Below, piece by piece: positions 38,501 to 52,902 of a stretch of 64,000 nt of DNA. Position numbers and translations under genes: made by a program. Below the pieces are notes generated by a model that did not search any database, had not been told where the DNA came from, and saw nothing but the letters and a program-made list of their open reading frames with translations. This DNA comes from Polyodon spathula. Lineage: Eukaryota; Chordata; Actinopteri; Acipenseriformes; Polyodontidae. Location of the stretch: positions 2,441,835 to 2,505,834 of the forward strand of contig NC_054555.1 in assembly GCF_017654505.1 (NCBI RefSeq), written 5' to 3'. How positions within the stretch are numbered: position 1 is the first letter of the stretch; each line of letters begins with the position of its first letter.

Positions 38501-38737
38501 AGTATTACAATGAAGAAAAGTTTTGTCTCTTGTCCTCATGGATTTCTTACAGAAAGGTCAGTTTGACATTTTTATTGTTGTTCTAGTTTCCAGGCTCACA
38601 CTGGGAGTGACCTCTACTACAGTAGCTATACAGTAATGATCTACACCCTATCACATATTGATCTAAACATTCAGTGCTGAGGAAAGGCATTACTAACAAA
38701 ATCTATTTCAGAAAGAGGGAAACATGCTGAAGAGACA
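32549..38737. other. intergenic, low in simple repeats, no gene recognised
   Basis: From about 32.6 to 37.4 kb there are almost no simple repeats. A TAAT-rich cluster lies at 34423-34460. A MITE-like element lies at 37.55 kb. No exon with splice support was found on either strand. Confidence 0.55.
37546..37629. mobile_element. MITE-like element with 13-bp imperfect terminal inverted repeats
   Basis: GTAACACTTTATA (37547-37559) is inverted as TATAGAGTGTTAC (37617-37629), with one mismatch. Further TTATAA-rich motifs continue to about 37815, so the element may be longer. The same 19-bp end recurs at 59544-59562. GGTAACACTTTAT ends are common in fish DNA repeats. Confidence 0.45.
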
Positions 38738-38739
38738 TT

Positions 38740-38786
<47 letters not shown>
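38738..38786. repeat. (CTTT)n microsatellite
   Basis: About 12 CTTT units. Confidence 0.98.
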
Positions 38787-41700
38787 AAAAAAGGCCATTT
38801 GCCTATGTGGTAGAGCTGAAGCCCTACACGTGTATATATTGTTTGGCAAATATACATTTTCTAATGTGGCCAGGAGCCAGTTCTTTTGTCCATTTTTATT
38901 TTATTTTGAGCCCCAGAATAAATTTTGTAAACTAAAATCCTTTATTTTTATTTTATTTTGTAAACTAAAATGAGCCCCAGAACAAAGTGTCTGGCTCCTC
39001 TTATACCATGTGGCCAGGGCTGATTGACAATCAACCAATCAGTCGGCTCCTGGACACATTCTGCACGGTGATTTGGCAGAGATGTGATTTGAACCATGCC
39101 CCAAGGGGCAGCTCTCCACCACCTGCTACTGTGGAGCTCAGAGGAAGGGTAGAGTGGAGGACGGGGAGGCCAGTGAAACTGGATTCAGTGTAATTATCTT
39201 AGCCACCTTTTCAATCAGCTATTCTGACTAAATGATCTTAATGTGCTGTAATTGGGATTATTTAGCTTCATAACCTTTTCTTTTTCAGTGCTTCCACTAA
39301 TTTATTTGTGAATACTTTCTAGAAAATGTAGATATTAACCCTTCAGATATAATTTAGGGCGTCTATTATCTCTCTCCTTCAGTTGTGTAGAAAAAAAAGT
39401 AACATATATATATATATATAACACAAAGTTGCTCTAGTTGATGTATAACACTGCATATGCATTTTAATATATTTCACAGCAGTGGCACCTGACATTTCGA
39501 TAGGGAGTAATGAAAAGTCAGAAGAGCTCCTGCCTGTGGTTTATACTAAATCTTACTGGGAAATGAGATAAAATAGCCAGTGGCGGCTGCAAAAACAATA
39601 ATTCAACTACATGCATCTTCTTGATTTTCTGTTTCATCTTCTTTTTTTTTTTGCCGGCAACCTATAAAAATGAAAGATGGCCCTTTGGATTTGTTGCTGA
39701 TACAATATAGGGGTGCACTATTAACGGGTACTTCCAAAGTTACCTTGAGGATCTCGGAACAAAACCTCAAACAGAACAAGACAAAGCAAAACAAAAAAAA
39801 TGCCTCCTGCTCTATTATTTGAAATTGCTTTATTGTAATCTTACAGCTTGAAAGACTCTAAATATAAATGTTCCGGTTATCTGACTGCCATTATAATTTG
39901 CAGCTATACTAATACACAGCACAATAACACCTAGTGAGCTCAGGAGTCGAAGCATTTAATTTCCGTTTTTGTTTTGTTCTGAAGCCTAATTGTAGCACAC
40001 TTCAAAAGAATGCTATGCATTTTCATTAGAACCTCATGCATTTTAATTCCAGTGGACACTGCAGCCATTCTTTTTATTCTGCATTTGATGATTTCTTTAA
40101 CCTTAATGCTTGTTGATTGATACTAAGTGTCTCAATAGAGGCACAAACTCACTGGAAGTTAGTCTGGCAAACAAAGATTTCTATGACCTGGTGAGGTACC
40201 AGAGTTTACAAAATGAATAATTCAAAAACAATATATACATGCTGACAATAACATCCGAGACAAATATAGTGAATGAAAGTTTAAGACTGGCAGTGGGGTT
40301 TTTTTATATAGAAGTTTAAAACCACAAGAAACGTTGTCAATGTTTGGCCAACACCAGTGAGATATAGATCAGAGTTTCACCCCGTGGTAGTGGTGCAGTT
40401 CAGGGGTTGATTAGGTCACCACACTCACAGTGTGGGACACCTTGCACTGAGGGACGTCAAACGTCTGTGCTCTTTGTCTCCATGGCCGAACCCCTGGTGT
40501 GATTAAAAAGTGTTCAGTACAGTTCAAATACTAAGTGTTACAACGAATAGCTACAATGTGTCAACCTCTGTTGGTTTTGATAGTACAGTAATGATCTCTA
40601 GTTTAAAAAAAATAATAATACACCTCGTACTAACTTTTCATCTGATTCTAAATGTAAGAATACGCTGGAATAAACATTTAGAAAGTAAGTCCTATATCAA
40701 CGCAACATAAAAGCTGTTGATGTCTGGCCCGCCTTTGCAGCTGTCCAATTCTTCCTGTGAATAAACTTGTTTGCCAGAAAGCCCCATTTACACCTTCACA
40801 GCGGTGTATTGGAGTGGAGCTCTTTCTCCAGATTTGTCAGCTACATGTCTAATTAGATTTTCGCCAATACGTGCAAGGGTTTTATCTTTCAAGTCAGGCT
40901 GTGAAACCGTATGCCTGCAACACACTGTGACAGCTTAAAAAAAAAAACTTTACAAAAGAACCTGCGCTTTTTCGGGAGATTATCTAAAAGCCGACTATTC
41001 AAATCCATTTATCAGTCCCACTGGCTTTTGATGGTTACTGGGTAGTAAGCACCAAAAAAAGTTTGAAAATGGATATAAATTACTGATGTGAATATGGGTA
41101 TAAGTATGAGGTAAAGAAATGCTGGTATCAAGAGAAATGGGAGTTAGGGTTTAGACATTGGCATCTCTAACTACACAGTAATTACACTGTAATTATACAT
41201 GTGCTTGTGCAGTAATTACATTGCAAGTAGACATCGACATGTCTAAATCCAGTTTAATTACAGAGGACAACTGCAACTTCAAACATTGTTTTCCATTTGT
41301 AATGAAGCATGTTGTTGCATTGTAATGACAAAAACATTTGCATAGTACTGTATGACATCAGTGTAATCACAATGTAAGTAAAATGTTTTTTAATATGCAA
41401 AACTATACCATCTGCAGTGTCAGACAGGAGTGTAAAACCCAGAGCCCATCTGAGTACCCTACAGATTCTGTTGAATTGTCTCAGTCTTGCAGACTGCAAA
41501 CAGGCTCTGAACAATATTCTCCAGAGGAGAGAAGTTTACTTTTTGTGTTTTTTTCAACTACTTTCTAGGTCTCTGCCATAGAATAGCTTCTGAACTGTTA
41601 CATGCTTCTGATAACTTTCATCACAGTTGGTGAATTTCAATGAACTCCTGCTTTTATCACAGTTGAGTGAATTTCGATGAACTAAAATGTCACTTTTATA

Positions 41701-41793
41701 TATGTTTGCAAGGAGGTATAGTTCAATTTTTTTGGACATATTTTTTATTTGTACACCATTTTAACCATTTAAACCTTCCAAAGAAAACTTGGC

Positions 41794-41796
<3 letters not shown>
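38787..41796. other. intergenic, with a rearranged local duplication
   Basis: At 38890-38985 three short blocks (TTTTTATTTTATTTT, GAGCCCCAGAA and TTTTGTAAACTAAAAT) occur twice in different order. A 36-bp period gives two copies of ATCACAGTTG...GAATTTC at 41615-41690. Repeated AGTAATTACA motifs occur near 41170-41230. No gene recognised. Confidence 0.55.

Positions 41797-41875
<79 letters not shown>
41797..41875. repeat. (TA)n microsatellite
   Basis: About 39 TA units. Confidence 0.98.
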
Positions 41876-41877
<2 letters not shown>

Positions 41878-42049
41878 GAGGCATTCATCACAAATCTCGA
41901 AAAGATCAAGTGACTAACTAAAAAGGTCTCAGTCCTTTTAATAATTACTAACAATTTGCATGCGTATACTCAACTATGGGGCATGGAAACATGATACTGA
42001 AACTGTCTTTCTCAATGCTGTTGACAGGTATACTAGTATATACACGTGC

Positions 42050-42101
<52 letters not shown>
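42050..42101. repeat. (ATT)n microsatellite
   Basis: About 17 ATT units. Confidence 0.98.
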
Positions 42102-45100
42102 GCTACAGTATTTGTGAGCTCAAAGAATGTAATTTATTGGAAGAGTAATTCCTATCTTGACCACTAGATGTCCCTGTGTAGATGTCCCTCTACCACTACA
42201 TTGCAAGCCTCTGTTTAAATCTTGCTGGATTTAGGTGATTTTTCTTCTTGATAAAAGTTATGCCGCATTTCCTAGGAGGGCAGATAGTAACTGTGAACAT
42301 CTCACAATGCTTGTGATTATATTGTGCTTATCAAAGACCAAGCAAGCAGCCGATAATGCCAGCGGTAATGATCAGCTATTTACTTAATGACCATCCTTCT
42401 TGCAACCTTTATTTGGCAGCCAGCAGACATGTTAATTATACATAATGATCCAAATAACTCCAGGTCTTGCAACGACTGGAACTATATACCATTGAACCAA
42501 ACAAATAATGCCACAGCCATTTATCACCCTCTCTTATGCATTAGACAGAGCAGATTAAAGTGCTGGGAGGCATCACATAAAAATCGTGTTGTTCTGTCTT
42601 CTGCATTGCAGTGTGTGTTGTGTGTATGGTTACCCATAGGTAATAATGACCTATCAGAAGAGGGTATGGAGAGAAGCAATAGAAAAGAGCACAGAAGCCC
42701 AGGCTGCCAGTTCCACAGGTTCAAGCAGCTGCAAAGCCCAGAATAGAAGCTGAAAGTGAAGACGTTAATTATGTAGTTTTACTCTCATCCTGTCCTGTAA
42801 GTATATTCGCACTGGCAAAAAACAAGCTGATTACTTTCCTAACTCTGTTTTAACCAGTACATAGAGACTGCTGCATGAGTTTCAAATTCAGAGAGAAACT
42901 GAAACTGGTGAAAAAAGTTATTTGATTGTTATTTTAGACTTTTTTTACACCTGCAGTTGACAAGTTCGTTTTCGCTTTGTTCTGCTTCCCTTCTGTTTCG
43001 CTTTTGTAAAGCGAGACTTTTTCATATGATTATTTTTCAAGTGAGACAATTTTTGCCGAAGAACAAACAACGACTACATTTATTTTGTATCCCATGTAAG
43101 TCCATCTGTAAACATTCTTCTCTCAATATCAATGCAGCTAAATGTCTTTTCATGTTTTTTTTTTATTTATTTAAGATTGGGCTGTAATGAAGATATGGAG
43201 CAGCAGGGAATCTGTGCTTCACTGTATGGATTTTAAAACAAGCTATAACAGTAAAGCTCTTCAAGAAGGCAGGAGAATACAAACTACAGTGCCTCTTTAT
43301 TTGAAATATAGCATGCTGTGTAACATAATAAAAGCATTGCACTGTAGCATATACTGAAGCATGCAGGCTAATGGAGCGATCAGTGATGAGTGCCCTCTCT
43401 GGTCGTCTCTGGTAATGCCAGGGGATTATTGCTATTGTAAACCTCACAGATCTTCTCTGCCAATTGGATTCCGAGTAGAGAGGACATTAACCTACAGTGG
43501 ATACCCTTAAAAGCAAAGGGGACAGTAGACTATTTAAACTGGCTTTAAACTCTGACATACATTTCAAGAGACTAACTGATCAAGTCCAAATAAAACATAC
43601 AAACACATTAAAAAAGTGTTTTCATGATTCATTCATCGAATATCTTGCTAATTAGGATTCTCTAAGATGCAGATGTAAGCCTGTGTGATCTCTGCAGATG
43701 TTTCATCCTCAGGAGACCAGAGTATCGAAGAGTTTATTTTAGAACACTAGACCGATGCCAGGGACAGGATTGTGTTTTCTGGTAGCTTGCATGGAATTGT
43801 ACATCCATTCTGCTAGCCAGCGACAAACACTATTGCAGATGCCTGTTATCTTCTGGCAAGGGAATACCATGCCTGGGTAAGCCTCAGATTCCCTTGTCCC
43901 ACACTGGAGCCCCCAGCAATGCGTTCTGCAGTGATCCTTGCTCCACTGGCTGGGTGCAGATGTCAGAATTCTCACTTTTCACAATGAGCCAGGTGGCCTG
44001 GGGGGCACACCTGTTCTTATTGACGATTTTGTGCCTCCTGTATACTGAAATTGCTTTCTTTAACACCTACTGCAGTCAGGTCTTGAGTGAGGACAGGTGC
44101 ATGTGCTTGAATGTTACACTTTTGCATTAAACAAAACAGGTTTAATTTGACTTCCATCTGCTTCGTTTACTGCTACCAGCATCCTCTGATCGCCCACGTG
44201 CATTTCCCAAGTAATGTAACCGTTTACATCTTGAAACTTGTTCAGCATGTCTTCCACTTCGTACCCTCACCATGCCCTACTTTTCTGACAATTTCTGCCT
44301 GTTTGGCCAACATTTTTTCACAATGAAACAGTGGGTTATATTCAAAATGCTGCACAGCATTTACTGTTATTTGAAGATACACAATAGATACTGCAAGGTT
44401 GATCTCACAATAACCCTATAAAGGTTTTTTTTTTTAAATCTGTATACTTTATTCAGTACTGTATACAACTGTCACAATGAGGTTTTCAGGCTAATGTATG
44501 CAGTCATTACCTCTCATGCAATCACCTTCAAGTGCCATTGAAAGAGAGTCCACCTTTCAATCTCCCTGTTTACTGTATACAATAACACTAGGAAGATAGA
44601 TTGAATATATATCTGAGTGGATGCCTCAGTGTGAATTGGGTGGGGATGTGTAGACAAAAGAAAAGGCTGTTCACTATATAATTATAACAGTTCATTACAG
44701 TAATATTGTAATTGGATTTGATTCAATTAGCAAGAATCTGAGTTTTCATTACCACATGCAAATGGGGTACACAGATCTCAACTGGGTGTGGAAACACACA
44801 GTCATTTTGTATGGTTAAAACTATAGATATGGATATGAAAGAAGTGCACTGAAACAGATTTATCAAGATATTTACATCAAAGTGCAATGAGCAATATTAA
44901 CTGTACCTGCTTTGAGCCCTGAAATTAAACAGCCGAATAGTTTTGCTTGTTATGTAACTGTCACGGGTGTGACTTGTTATTCTTACTGAGACCTGTTGTT
45001 TACTATTGAAAATGTGCTTTATTGTTTTCAATGCCCTATTTTCACTATCATTGTTTAAAGACAACTGTATCTGTCAAAAAACAATGCTCAGTATGAGACA

Positions 45101-45937
45101 GCTCTTCATGTTTATAGCAGCTGTCTGCTTCTGTTTTCATTAACACCTGACACTAGCTACAACGTCGGTACTCTCTTGATTAAAAAAAATAATAAGCTGT
45201 GTTTAGTAAAATATGAACTATAATGAGCACATACTGCTTCAGAGAGGGCAAACAAGGGAAATAAAGACACACTCACTCATACGCGCATGCATGCATCAGA
45301 TCCTGGTGTTTTTTCTGGGGTTTCAGGGTCTCTGCAGATGTGGAAAATGTCTCTCGCTAACAATTTTGAACTTGAATGCTACAGCCTGACTCAATTCAGG
45401 AAATTCCTCTTATATGTAAATAGGGCACAACAGAGAGTATTAAAATTATACTGACCATAATCTGATTGGAACTTAACATTACATGTTACGTGCTAGCATC
45501 TTCAACTCTACCGCGACCTTTTCTGAAATGGAATCTAGCTTAATAGAAGTTTGGAACCAGAAAATTAAGAGCAGCCTTTTGCTTGATTTTGATATTGCGA
45601 TGCTGAGGCAACGCACCATATAAAAACTTAAAATAAAGTATTTTTTTAAATTGTACAAAGGTATTAAGCCTTATATTTGTGTATTGAGCCAACGCATGTG
45701 TAATCAGCTCCTGGGAACTGGGAGTTGTAATTTGGGGCGGACTCAAAAAGATTCAGCACAAGGCGCAATAATAGAATTGGCTGCTTCTGGGAGACATTCA
45801 GACAGGTAAAAGGTTAAACTGTTAAAACGTTATCTTTAATTTAGGTTCACCTGAAATCTATCTTGCCCATTATTTTTGCTTCCTGGCTGGGTGTGAGCTG
45901 TGGCAGCCTTGGCCCACTTAAACACTCCATTTCCTCT

Positions 45938-46043
45938 GTGTGGCTGGTCTGACCTTGCTTGGTACCTGGCTCACTGCCCTGTGTGGCTGGTCTGACCTTG
46001 CCTGGTACCTTGCTCACTGCCCTGTGCCGCTGTACTGACCTTC
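45938..46043. repeat. 43-bp tandem repeat, about 2.5 copies
   Basis: The unit starts GTGTGGCTGGTCTGACCTTG and continues CTTGGTACC...CACTGCCCT. The second copy has two changes and the third is partial. Confidence 0.9.
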
Positions 46044-49000
46044 CCTGGCTTTCTTGGATGGTCTTTTATTTAATAATGCATTACACAATTTTATTTTATT
46101 TTTTGTCTCAATGTAATGTTCTTTTTGCAAAGGATCACATAGGGAAAATCCAATCAGAATTTCCTGCATTCCAACTTATTTTCTTGTGCATGACTGCACA
46201 CACAACAAAGGAGTAGTTCCATCTTTGGTAACGCGACAGAGGCAAAGAAAGTAGTGGAAACGAATGTCTTCTTGAAAATAATAGTATGGGATTGCAGGGG
46301 TGATTATTCAGCTGCCAGAGTTGCTGTTGAGTGGAAGAAAGGCTGCTTTGCTTCATATAATTTGGCATCCTTTAAAAGCCAGCCTTCTTTGTAGCTTCTA
46401 TCAACAAAAGTCATATTACCCTTCAGCTCTGCTCCATCTAGGAAATACATTTAATCACACCTACACCTAAGCCATGGGATGCATGATTTTAAGGATTGCT
46501 AAGCTTTATGTGAAACCAGCTTCCTTGTTATACCTTCCACATCTGGGACAAGAGTCCTTTCTTGTTAGTGAAACATTTTGGAATCTCCCTGGGGAGTATA
46601 GAGTGCTCAAGTCAAATGTGACTTCCTTTAAAAAAAAAAAACAGTTTAAAACAAGCTTTAGAACACATTGGCTGTACCTGAGTCCATTATTTAACTAGAT
46701 GAGGTCCCTTGAGACCCACGGGGTGATTTTAATGTTGTTTAGCAAGTGTTCATAGTAGGAGACAGCTGGTGGCAAGTCCTGTTGGAATACTTCTCTAGCT
46801 CAAGATTGCTGCTTAGCTATTACAACTGGCCTTTTCTTGTTAGGTAGAATATTCTAGCTTGCTTACTTCTGCAAAACAGCTGTCAACAGGTTACTCTCCA
46901 GTACAGCCAGTACCCTGCTTTTTCAGCCTGGTCACTGTAAAATGTTTTGAATGAATATAATTCTGGCTTTCAAAACAATAACTTGTGGGTTTTCATTTAA
47001 ACCACTGTTTATGACACTGCATGAAACATGAAGGACTAGTAATAGTTGTTCTCTACCAATGAAACAATGTTTTTACATAGCCTCAAATTTCTGTAATGAT
47101 AAAAGAGTCTTCACAGAGTCACAGGATGCATTTTATTTTTCTCATATTTTGGTGCATAATATACAGTAGAGGTAACTGAGTTTAAAAAGTACACTTTCAT
47201 TTCTTTGAATGAATGTGTTGGAAATGATATTCAAAATAATAGATTATAGTACTACGAATAATAATACTGCAGTGTTATGTGTCATGTAAGGCATGTATTA
47301 AAACCATATATTTAATTTATCGCACAACTTAAAGCTTTACATTAGAAACACATCATAGTCAAACCATTCCTGCCCCATATTTGCACAGCCAGTTGCCAGA
47401 CCCATGAGTCGATGTTGGTCCTGTTCAGCTGGACAAGTAAACTTGACCGAGTTCAAACCTCCTCCTAGTATCTGATCTACTGACATCTGTCAGAGAGGGT
47501 ACTGTGCAGCGCACCTCTCTGGGTTCAATCACTGCCTGCATTTCATTCCATCCCAACTTTTCTGAATTACTAAAGACAGCGGGTACCTGAAGATTCAAAA
47601 GAAACATTTTGATAAAAGAAAGCTTTAGCCGTGCTAAAATATAATCTTGCTGTGCACACAAGCAAATTATTTAGCCTGTTAAACACTGTATAATACATTG
47701 CACAGCTTATGGTAATACAGTATTGCCACAAGAAACTACCTTAGTGCTATGACCAAGTAGGCCAGGTAATGTTAATATGACCAAAAACACAGGAAATGTA
47801 CCATAAAGAAGTGACATTTACATTTAATGCTACCTCTGTGGCAGAAGATTCCAAATCACTTACTACCTAACTTCTCCTAATCCTAAATGACAAATACTTT
47901 CTTTGAGTGCAATTATTAGACAGGTGCCAGTGGAAGCCCATACATTGTCAGACTCCACTTACTATGTCATTATAGTGCTGGTACAACCAGCGTGTGGAAC
48001 ATGCCTATGCAATGTGTTCCAGTCCAGGTGTTTGTTCCAACCATGGAATTCAATTGAACTGATTCAACCTCTGTCCAAGCAAGAAATCACTTAATCCTTT
48101 AATTATACACATTAAACCTGAAATGGAACAGCATGCTAAAATGGCAAAGAAATTGATTTATTTTTCTTTTTATCTTAATCATTGTTTGTTTTTTCTCTTG
48201 TACAGTAAAAAGGATAGTACCAGCTTAATTAAAATGCAACCCCAGGGTTAGCTAAGCGAAAGAATTTAGATCTGTTGAAACACTTCATATTTTATGTATT
48301 AAGCTGCATTGTAACTACACTGTCATTGCAGTTTAATTAATAAAGATGCTACCTGCAATAATTTTCATTTTGTAATTAAACATGTTGCATAAGTCTTTTT
48401 ACCGTGTTCTGAATGTGTTATTATAGTGTAGTAAACAAGACAGTTTTTCTTGGGTTGAAACATCATCCTATTTGCTATACAGTCTTCATGTAACCAGGCT
48501 ACCAGAGTGAGTGACTTTGAAAAATTACCAGAGAAGACCATTGACACAACAAGCCTAAATGAGTATACCGCTCAAAAGAAATGCATGCAATTCTCTAGGG
48601 AAAGAGGATGTGAGGGCAACAAAGCAGGAGAGTGAGAACAGCCAAAAACTGGACACCTCTTTTCCTCTAGAAACATTAATAGATCCAGACAATAAGACCA
48701 ACATATTTTTGAGTTTCAGCTCTCTAATATGAAACTCCTGGGATAGGTCATAGATTTTGACTGCTGTGGAGAGAGCAAGAATAAGACATACATGAAGAAT
48801 GAGTACACTGACAGAAGCAGCTGCAGCTACCTCTGGAACATCTTCATATTGAACCAAGTGGAAAACCATGGACCCCACCAGAACCGTTCAGTGTTACAAT
48901 TTCCAAAAAGGAGACAAAACCCACTGCCCCTTCAAGCATGGACCATACATACTGTAGTTACAGAATATATTATGCAAAGAGCAGGAGTAAGGCATGATTG

Positions 49001-49128
49001 AGCAAGTTTTAAACTGTAGTAACAATGTTCTTAACTGACTTGTAAGTATTTAGCCACTAATGTTATACATTTCCCTAAATACTCAGTCCGGTTCAAAGCT
49101 TTACTGCTTTATCCTAGCATTGTCACTA

Positions 49129-49219
49129 ACCCCAATCACAAACCAAACTCTAATCCCAGCCCCAACCTCAGTCCCCTACTCCCAACCCCAAACCATAAGC
49201 CCAACCCCAACCCCAACTA
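49129..49219. repeat. C-rich degenerate CCCAAN tract
   Basis: Repeated CCCAAC/CCCAAA/CCCAGC hexamers. They resemble a degenerate telomere-like tract but are not true TTAGGG repeats. Confidence 0.8.
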
Positions 49220-50824
49220 TCTCTATTGGTAAGCCTTGGTACCCTACATCCCCACACTAAAATAACAGCCAAGTAGCTTTCACTGTCTGACTGATACTAC
49301 TAAGCCTTCATGTCTATAAAATAAGGCACATGAAAGGTAATCAGGTTTCAATCTATTGGTATATAATACATTAAAGAATATCTTCCTTTGCATTCAGTCT
49401 GCTGATTTTATTTGAAGCCGAATAAATAAGATTGTTTAGATGTTTCAAAGATATGCAGCATGGCAATTACCTCTGTCTACGAAATTCTTTGCTTTGCATT
49501 CTCAGTAACAGTTATTATTCTCAAGCCAGAACACATTCTGAGTAAATAGCTGTAAATTAACAATCACAAAGCTGGACTCCCACAGTTTGGAGTAGCCCAT
49601 GCTCGGCTCACTGCATGAGTCCCCTTGGTCAATACCAGCTACAGCCTCAAAGTGGCACTGAGACACTTTTTCTGACCCACCTGAGGTTTTTTTTTTGTTT
49701 GTTTGTTTGTTTTGTTTTTTTTCGCCAAAGCCTGGGCAGCACTCCATGTTGTGAATGCATTGGAAAGACAGAGACCAATAAGTAGATAAGTCTGTCAAAG
49801 TTACAGTTCACAAACCCAGGAGGGAGTAGGAGCATGCTTTGGATAACAGAGGCTCTGAACATATTAAATTGCTCTTCTCATTCATCTAAATGTGACTTTC
49901 AAATGTGTTCCAGAACTGCAGTGCTGCTTGCCTAGCAGAGACTGCAGTTGCATATTCTTCCTGATAATGCGTATATTTATTGCATTATACACGAAGCGCT
50001 CCCAACATGTTCATGGGTCAGTGCCTCTGGCTGTGGAAGGAGAGCCCTGAAGGACATCTTGTCGGCAATATGACTGACCCCGATTGGACTGAGACCAATT
50101 GCATTTTGATGCTGTGTTTTCTGCTGAGTTGCATTGATCAAGGGAGCAGTGGTGAACGTGGTCCGCCTTAATAAATACACAAGTGATTAATGACTGATTG
50201 GCGTCACTCTATGGATGCAGATAGTAGAAAAAACAAAGGGGCGGGGGGGAATTTACTCAACTATAAACTTAATTATTGACAACAAACCAAACTTATACAG
50301 TTGTAAACCAAGGCACCCAAAATAGATGGTACAGACCCCCCTGTGACACAACGTTAAGAACCCGTTGCATCTGCTATAACATTATTGCCTGAAATGCCAG
50401 GAAATTGTACATTTTAAAAAATGCAGTTATTACTGTTTTAGATGCTGGTGCATAATGAAAGCTGGTGAAACACCACTTGAGGAGTCCTTATAATAGTTCC
50501 CCACAGAAAACGCATAGCAACATGTTATAAAGCACAGCACAAGCATGGTAAAGCATAGGTAAACAATGTAAACCTAGTGAGGTATGGTAAAAAAAAAAAA
50601 AAAAAAAAATGGTTATTATGGTAAATTCATCATGGAAGAACTGCAAAATGACTGAGAAAATTTACCATGGTAAACTTGTATAAGGACAGCGTCTGTTCAT
50701 ATATGAGATTCTCATGGTAAACATTGAGAAAGCATACACAGAAAGGGTGTGATGAACCATGGCAAACCATTCTGAACTGAGTAATATACCCAGGAGAAAA
50801 TAACAGGACAGTCGGTGTAACATC

Positions 50825-50940
50825 AATTTCTGCTACCTCGTCAAATCTTCCTACTGGTAGCAAAATGTGACATGTATAACTGTCAGATTTTGCTACCTCA
50901 TCAAATTTTACTATCTGCACCAAAATGTCTCCAAGTATAA
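50825..50940. repeat. 60-bp tandem duplication
   Basis: TGCTACCTCGTCAAATCTTC at 50831 and TGCTACCTCATCAAATTTTA at 50891 are exactly 60 bp apart, with similar sequence between. The copies have diverged. Confidence 0.85.
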
Positions 50941-51026
50941 ACATTGCAGTCATAATTTGTTTCATTATAGCCTTATGAGAATCACATTACTGCTGGTGCT
51001 GAACTGACAGTCTCAGAGTATAATTA

Positions 51027-51028
<2 letters not shown>

Positions 51029-51090
<62 letters not shown>
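51029..51090. repeat. (TA)n microsatellite
   Basis: About 31 TA units. Confidence 0.98.
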
Positions 51091-51092
<2 letters not shown>

Positions 51093-52868
51093 GATAGGTA
51101 GTCCATCACAATTCCTAAATTCACTACTGCCTAAATGTAATGGAAAGTACAGAGCGATTTTAACCTGGTAATCTAGCTGTGCTCTATCTGCAGTAGCGGG
51201 ACAGCGTTGCTGTAATATCTTATTTTTCAGGTCGAGTTGTCAGTCTGATGTGACCCTGGAGGGATGGCAGGCACAATATTTACTGGAGTTCATACATTTA
51301 TTCAATCACAGTGTAGGTTACAAGCTCATCCCGTAGATAGACACACTACGTGCACGGATTCAAATCCGTGGGCTGCAGATCCACATGAGCACCAGAATAT
51401 AAAACACTTGAAAGTTACCCAAAATGTGGGCTCAGCCATACAGATTTAGAATGTAAATGCAGACCACAGTTTGTTGTTTTTAAAAACGAAACGGACAACG
51501 TTCATTGCATAGCAGAAAATATTTGAATTTAAATTACATTTGAATGAAGTTTTTTCTATCCATAAACTGACCTTGCAGGTTCTCTCAAGCAAGCAGACAT
51601 GTCATAGCCTGTGCATGCATAATGCATAATAGTGACAGGGCAGCTTAGCATTTAAATACAATAGTTATCTCGCTTGGTAAAGAGCACAGACAAGAATGAT
51701 TTCTTGCATGTTTGCACCAGGCAGTCAGCTTTTAATAGTTATTTTTATGGGAACAAAAATACAGAAACTAAAAGCAGGGAGTGTAGATCCTGAGGGAATC
51801 TGAGGCCAGAACTCTTCCTGTGATGAAAGATATTTATCAGGAGTAAAATGACAGGGGTGCCAAGTGTGTTTATTCACGCCTTATCATAATCGAGTTGACT
51901 CCTGGGATTACATGAAAGAACACGTGAGACAGGGGGGATTGCTTAAAGAATCACCTTGTCAGGAGTAATGGTATCTTACTCATACACCTGGCACGAGTAA
52001 TACATTGTGCTAATTTATTCTCTTTGATTAAATGATTGAAATATAATGCCTTTGCGATTAGTACTTAGTACTTTGCATCTAACTTTGAATTAACAAATCG
52101 ACTAACAAGTACTGTCTTGCAAAATAAATAAATAATAGTATTAGAAATACAGGGCAGATATATAGTGTAGCTAGACCCATATTATGGTTGTACCTATTTT
52201 GACAGATAGATAGCTATACCAATTTACAATAAAGAACTGGCTTCCTGATGTTAAATACTTGTTGAAATGCAGAATGACATTTTCAAATTACATTGTTTTT
52301 TTTTTATTTTTGGGTTTCTGTCAGCAGATGTCAAATAATGCATTAGACATTTAAATGTGTATGTGCACAGGAATAGACAAGATTCACATTCAGCACACTC
52401 CTTCTCACAGTGATAGCTTGCCTGCTCCCATCCACATTGCACCCCATGCCTCTCAGGAAAACAGCAGGCACTAACTACATCTTGAACAGACAGAACTTCT
52501 TAGCATTAATGCATTTCCAAAGGAACCTCTGCCGTGCGGGTTTGTGCATGAAACAATATACTGTACCGTGTGCACTATGTTTTTTTTTGTTTGTTTTGCT
52601 TTACATAACTCTAATACAAATGATCCGTCCTGAATGGTTTCAACTGTTCTTTAACATAAATGCTTCATGTATATGTGGAGGACTTGATAATTAAGAATTC
52701 TGGTCTGCAAATCATGGGAAGGCTGTCCTTTTTTCACGAAGGCAAGGTCGTGCATACTGCACTCACCTGTTTGAAGTCCATGGCAGGTGGCATCGTATCC
52801 AGCCTCAGGAAAGAGCAGGGGTGCCAAAGGGCTGTTCTGCAGTGAGTGAATACAAGGGCTTCTGGAAG
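51091..52868. other. intergenic, no gene recognised
   Basis: AT-rich. Contains a small perfect hairpin CACGGATTCAAATCCGTG near 51353 but nothing that supports a tRNA or coding exon. Confidence 0.55.
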
Positions 52869-52888
52869 GATGAACATCCCTGCTGTTA
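52869..52888. repeat. inverted partial unit of the 37-bp minisatellite
   Basis: GAACATCCCTGCTGTTAG just before the array is the reverse complement of the unit core (CTCACAGCAGGGATGTCAC) with two or three changes. Confidence 0.55.
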
Positions 52889-52902
52889 GAGGGGTTAGAA
52901 AT

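Larger units (their letters stand above)
42102..51028. other. intergenic, no gene recognised
   Basis: Contains a 43-bp tandem duplication (45938-46043), a C-rich CCCAAN tract (49129-49219), a T/GTTT tract (49689-49722), an A run (50589-50609) and a 60-bp tandem duplication (50825-50940). Short open frames have no family match. Confidence 0.55.

Noticed and set aside
40385..40500. Possible SINE (GGTGCAGTTCAGGGG and GAACCCCTGG)
   Set aside because: The box spacing and orientation do not fit a pol III promoter. The inverted short match may be chance.
51351..51370. T-arm-like CACGGATTCAAATCCGTG
   Set aside because: It is a short palindrome without the other tRNA arms.
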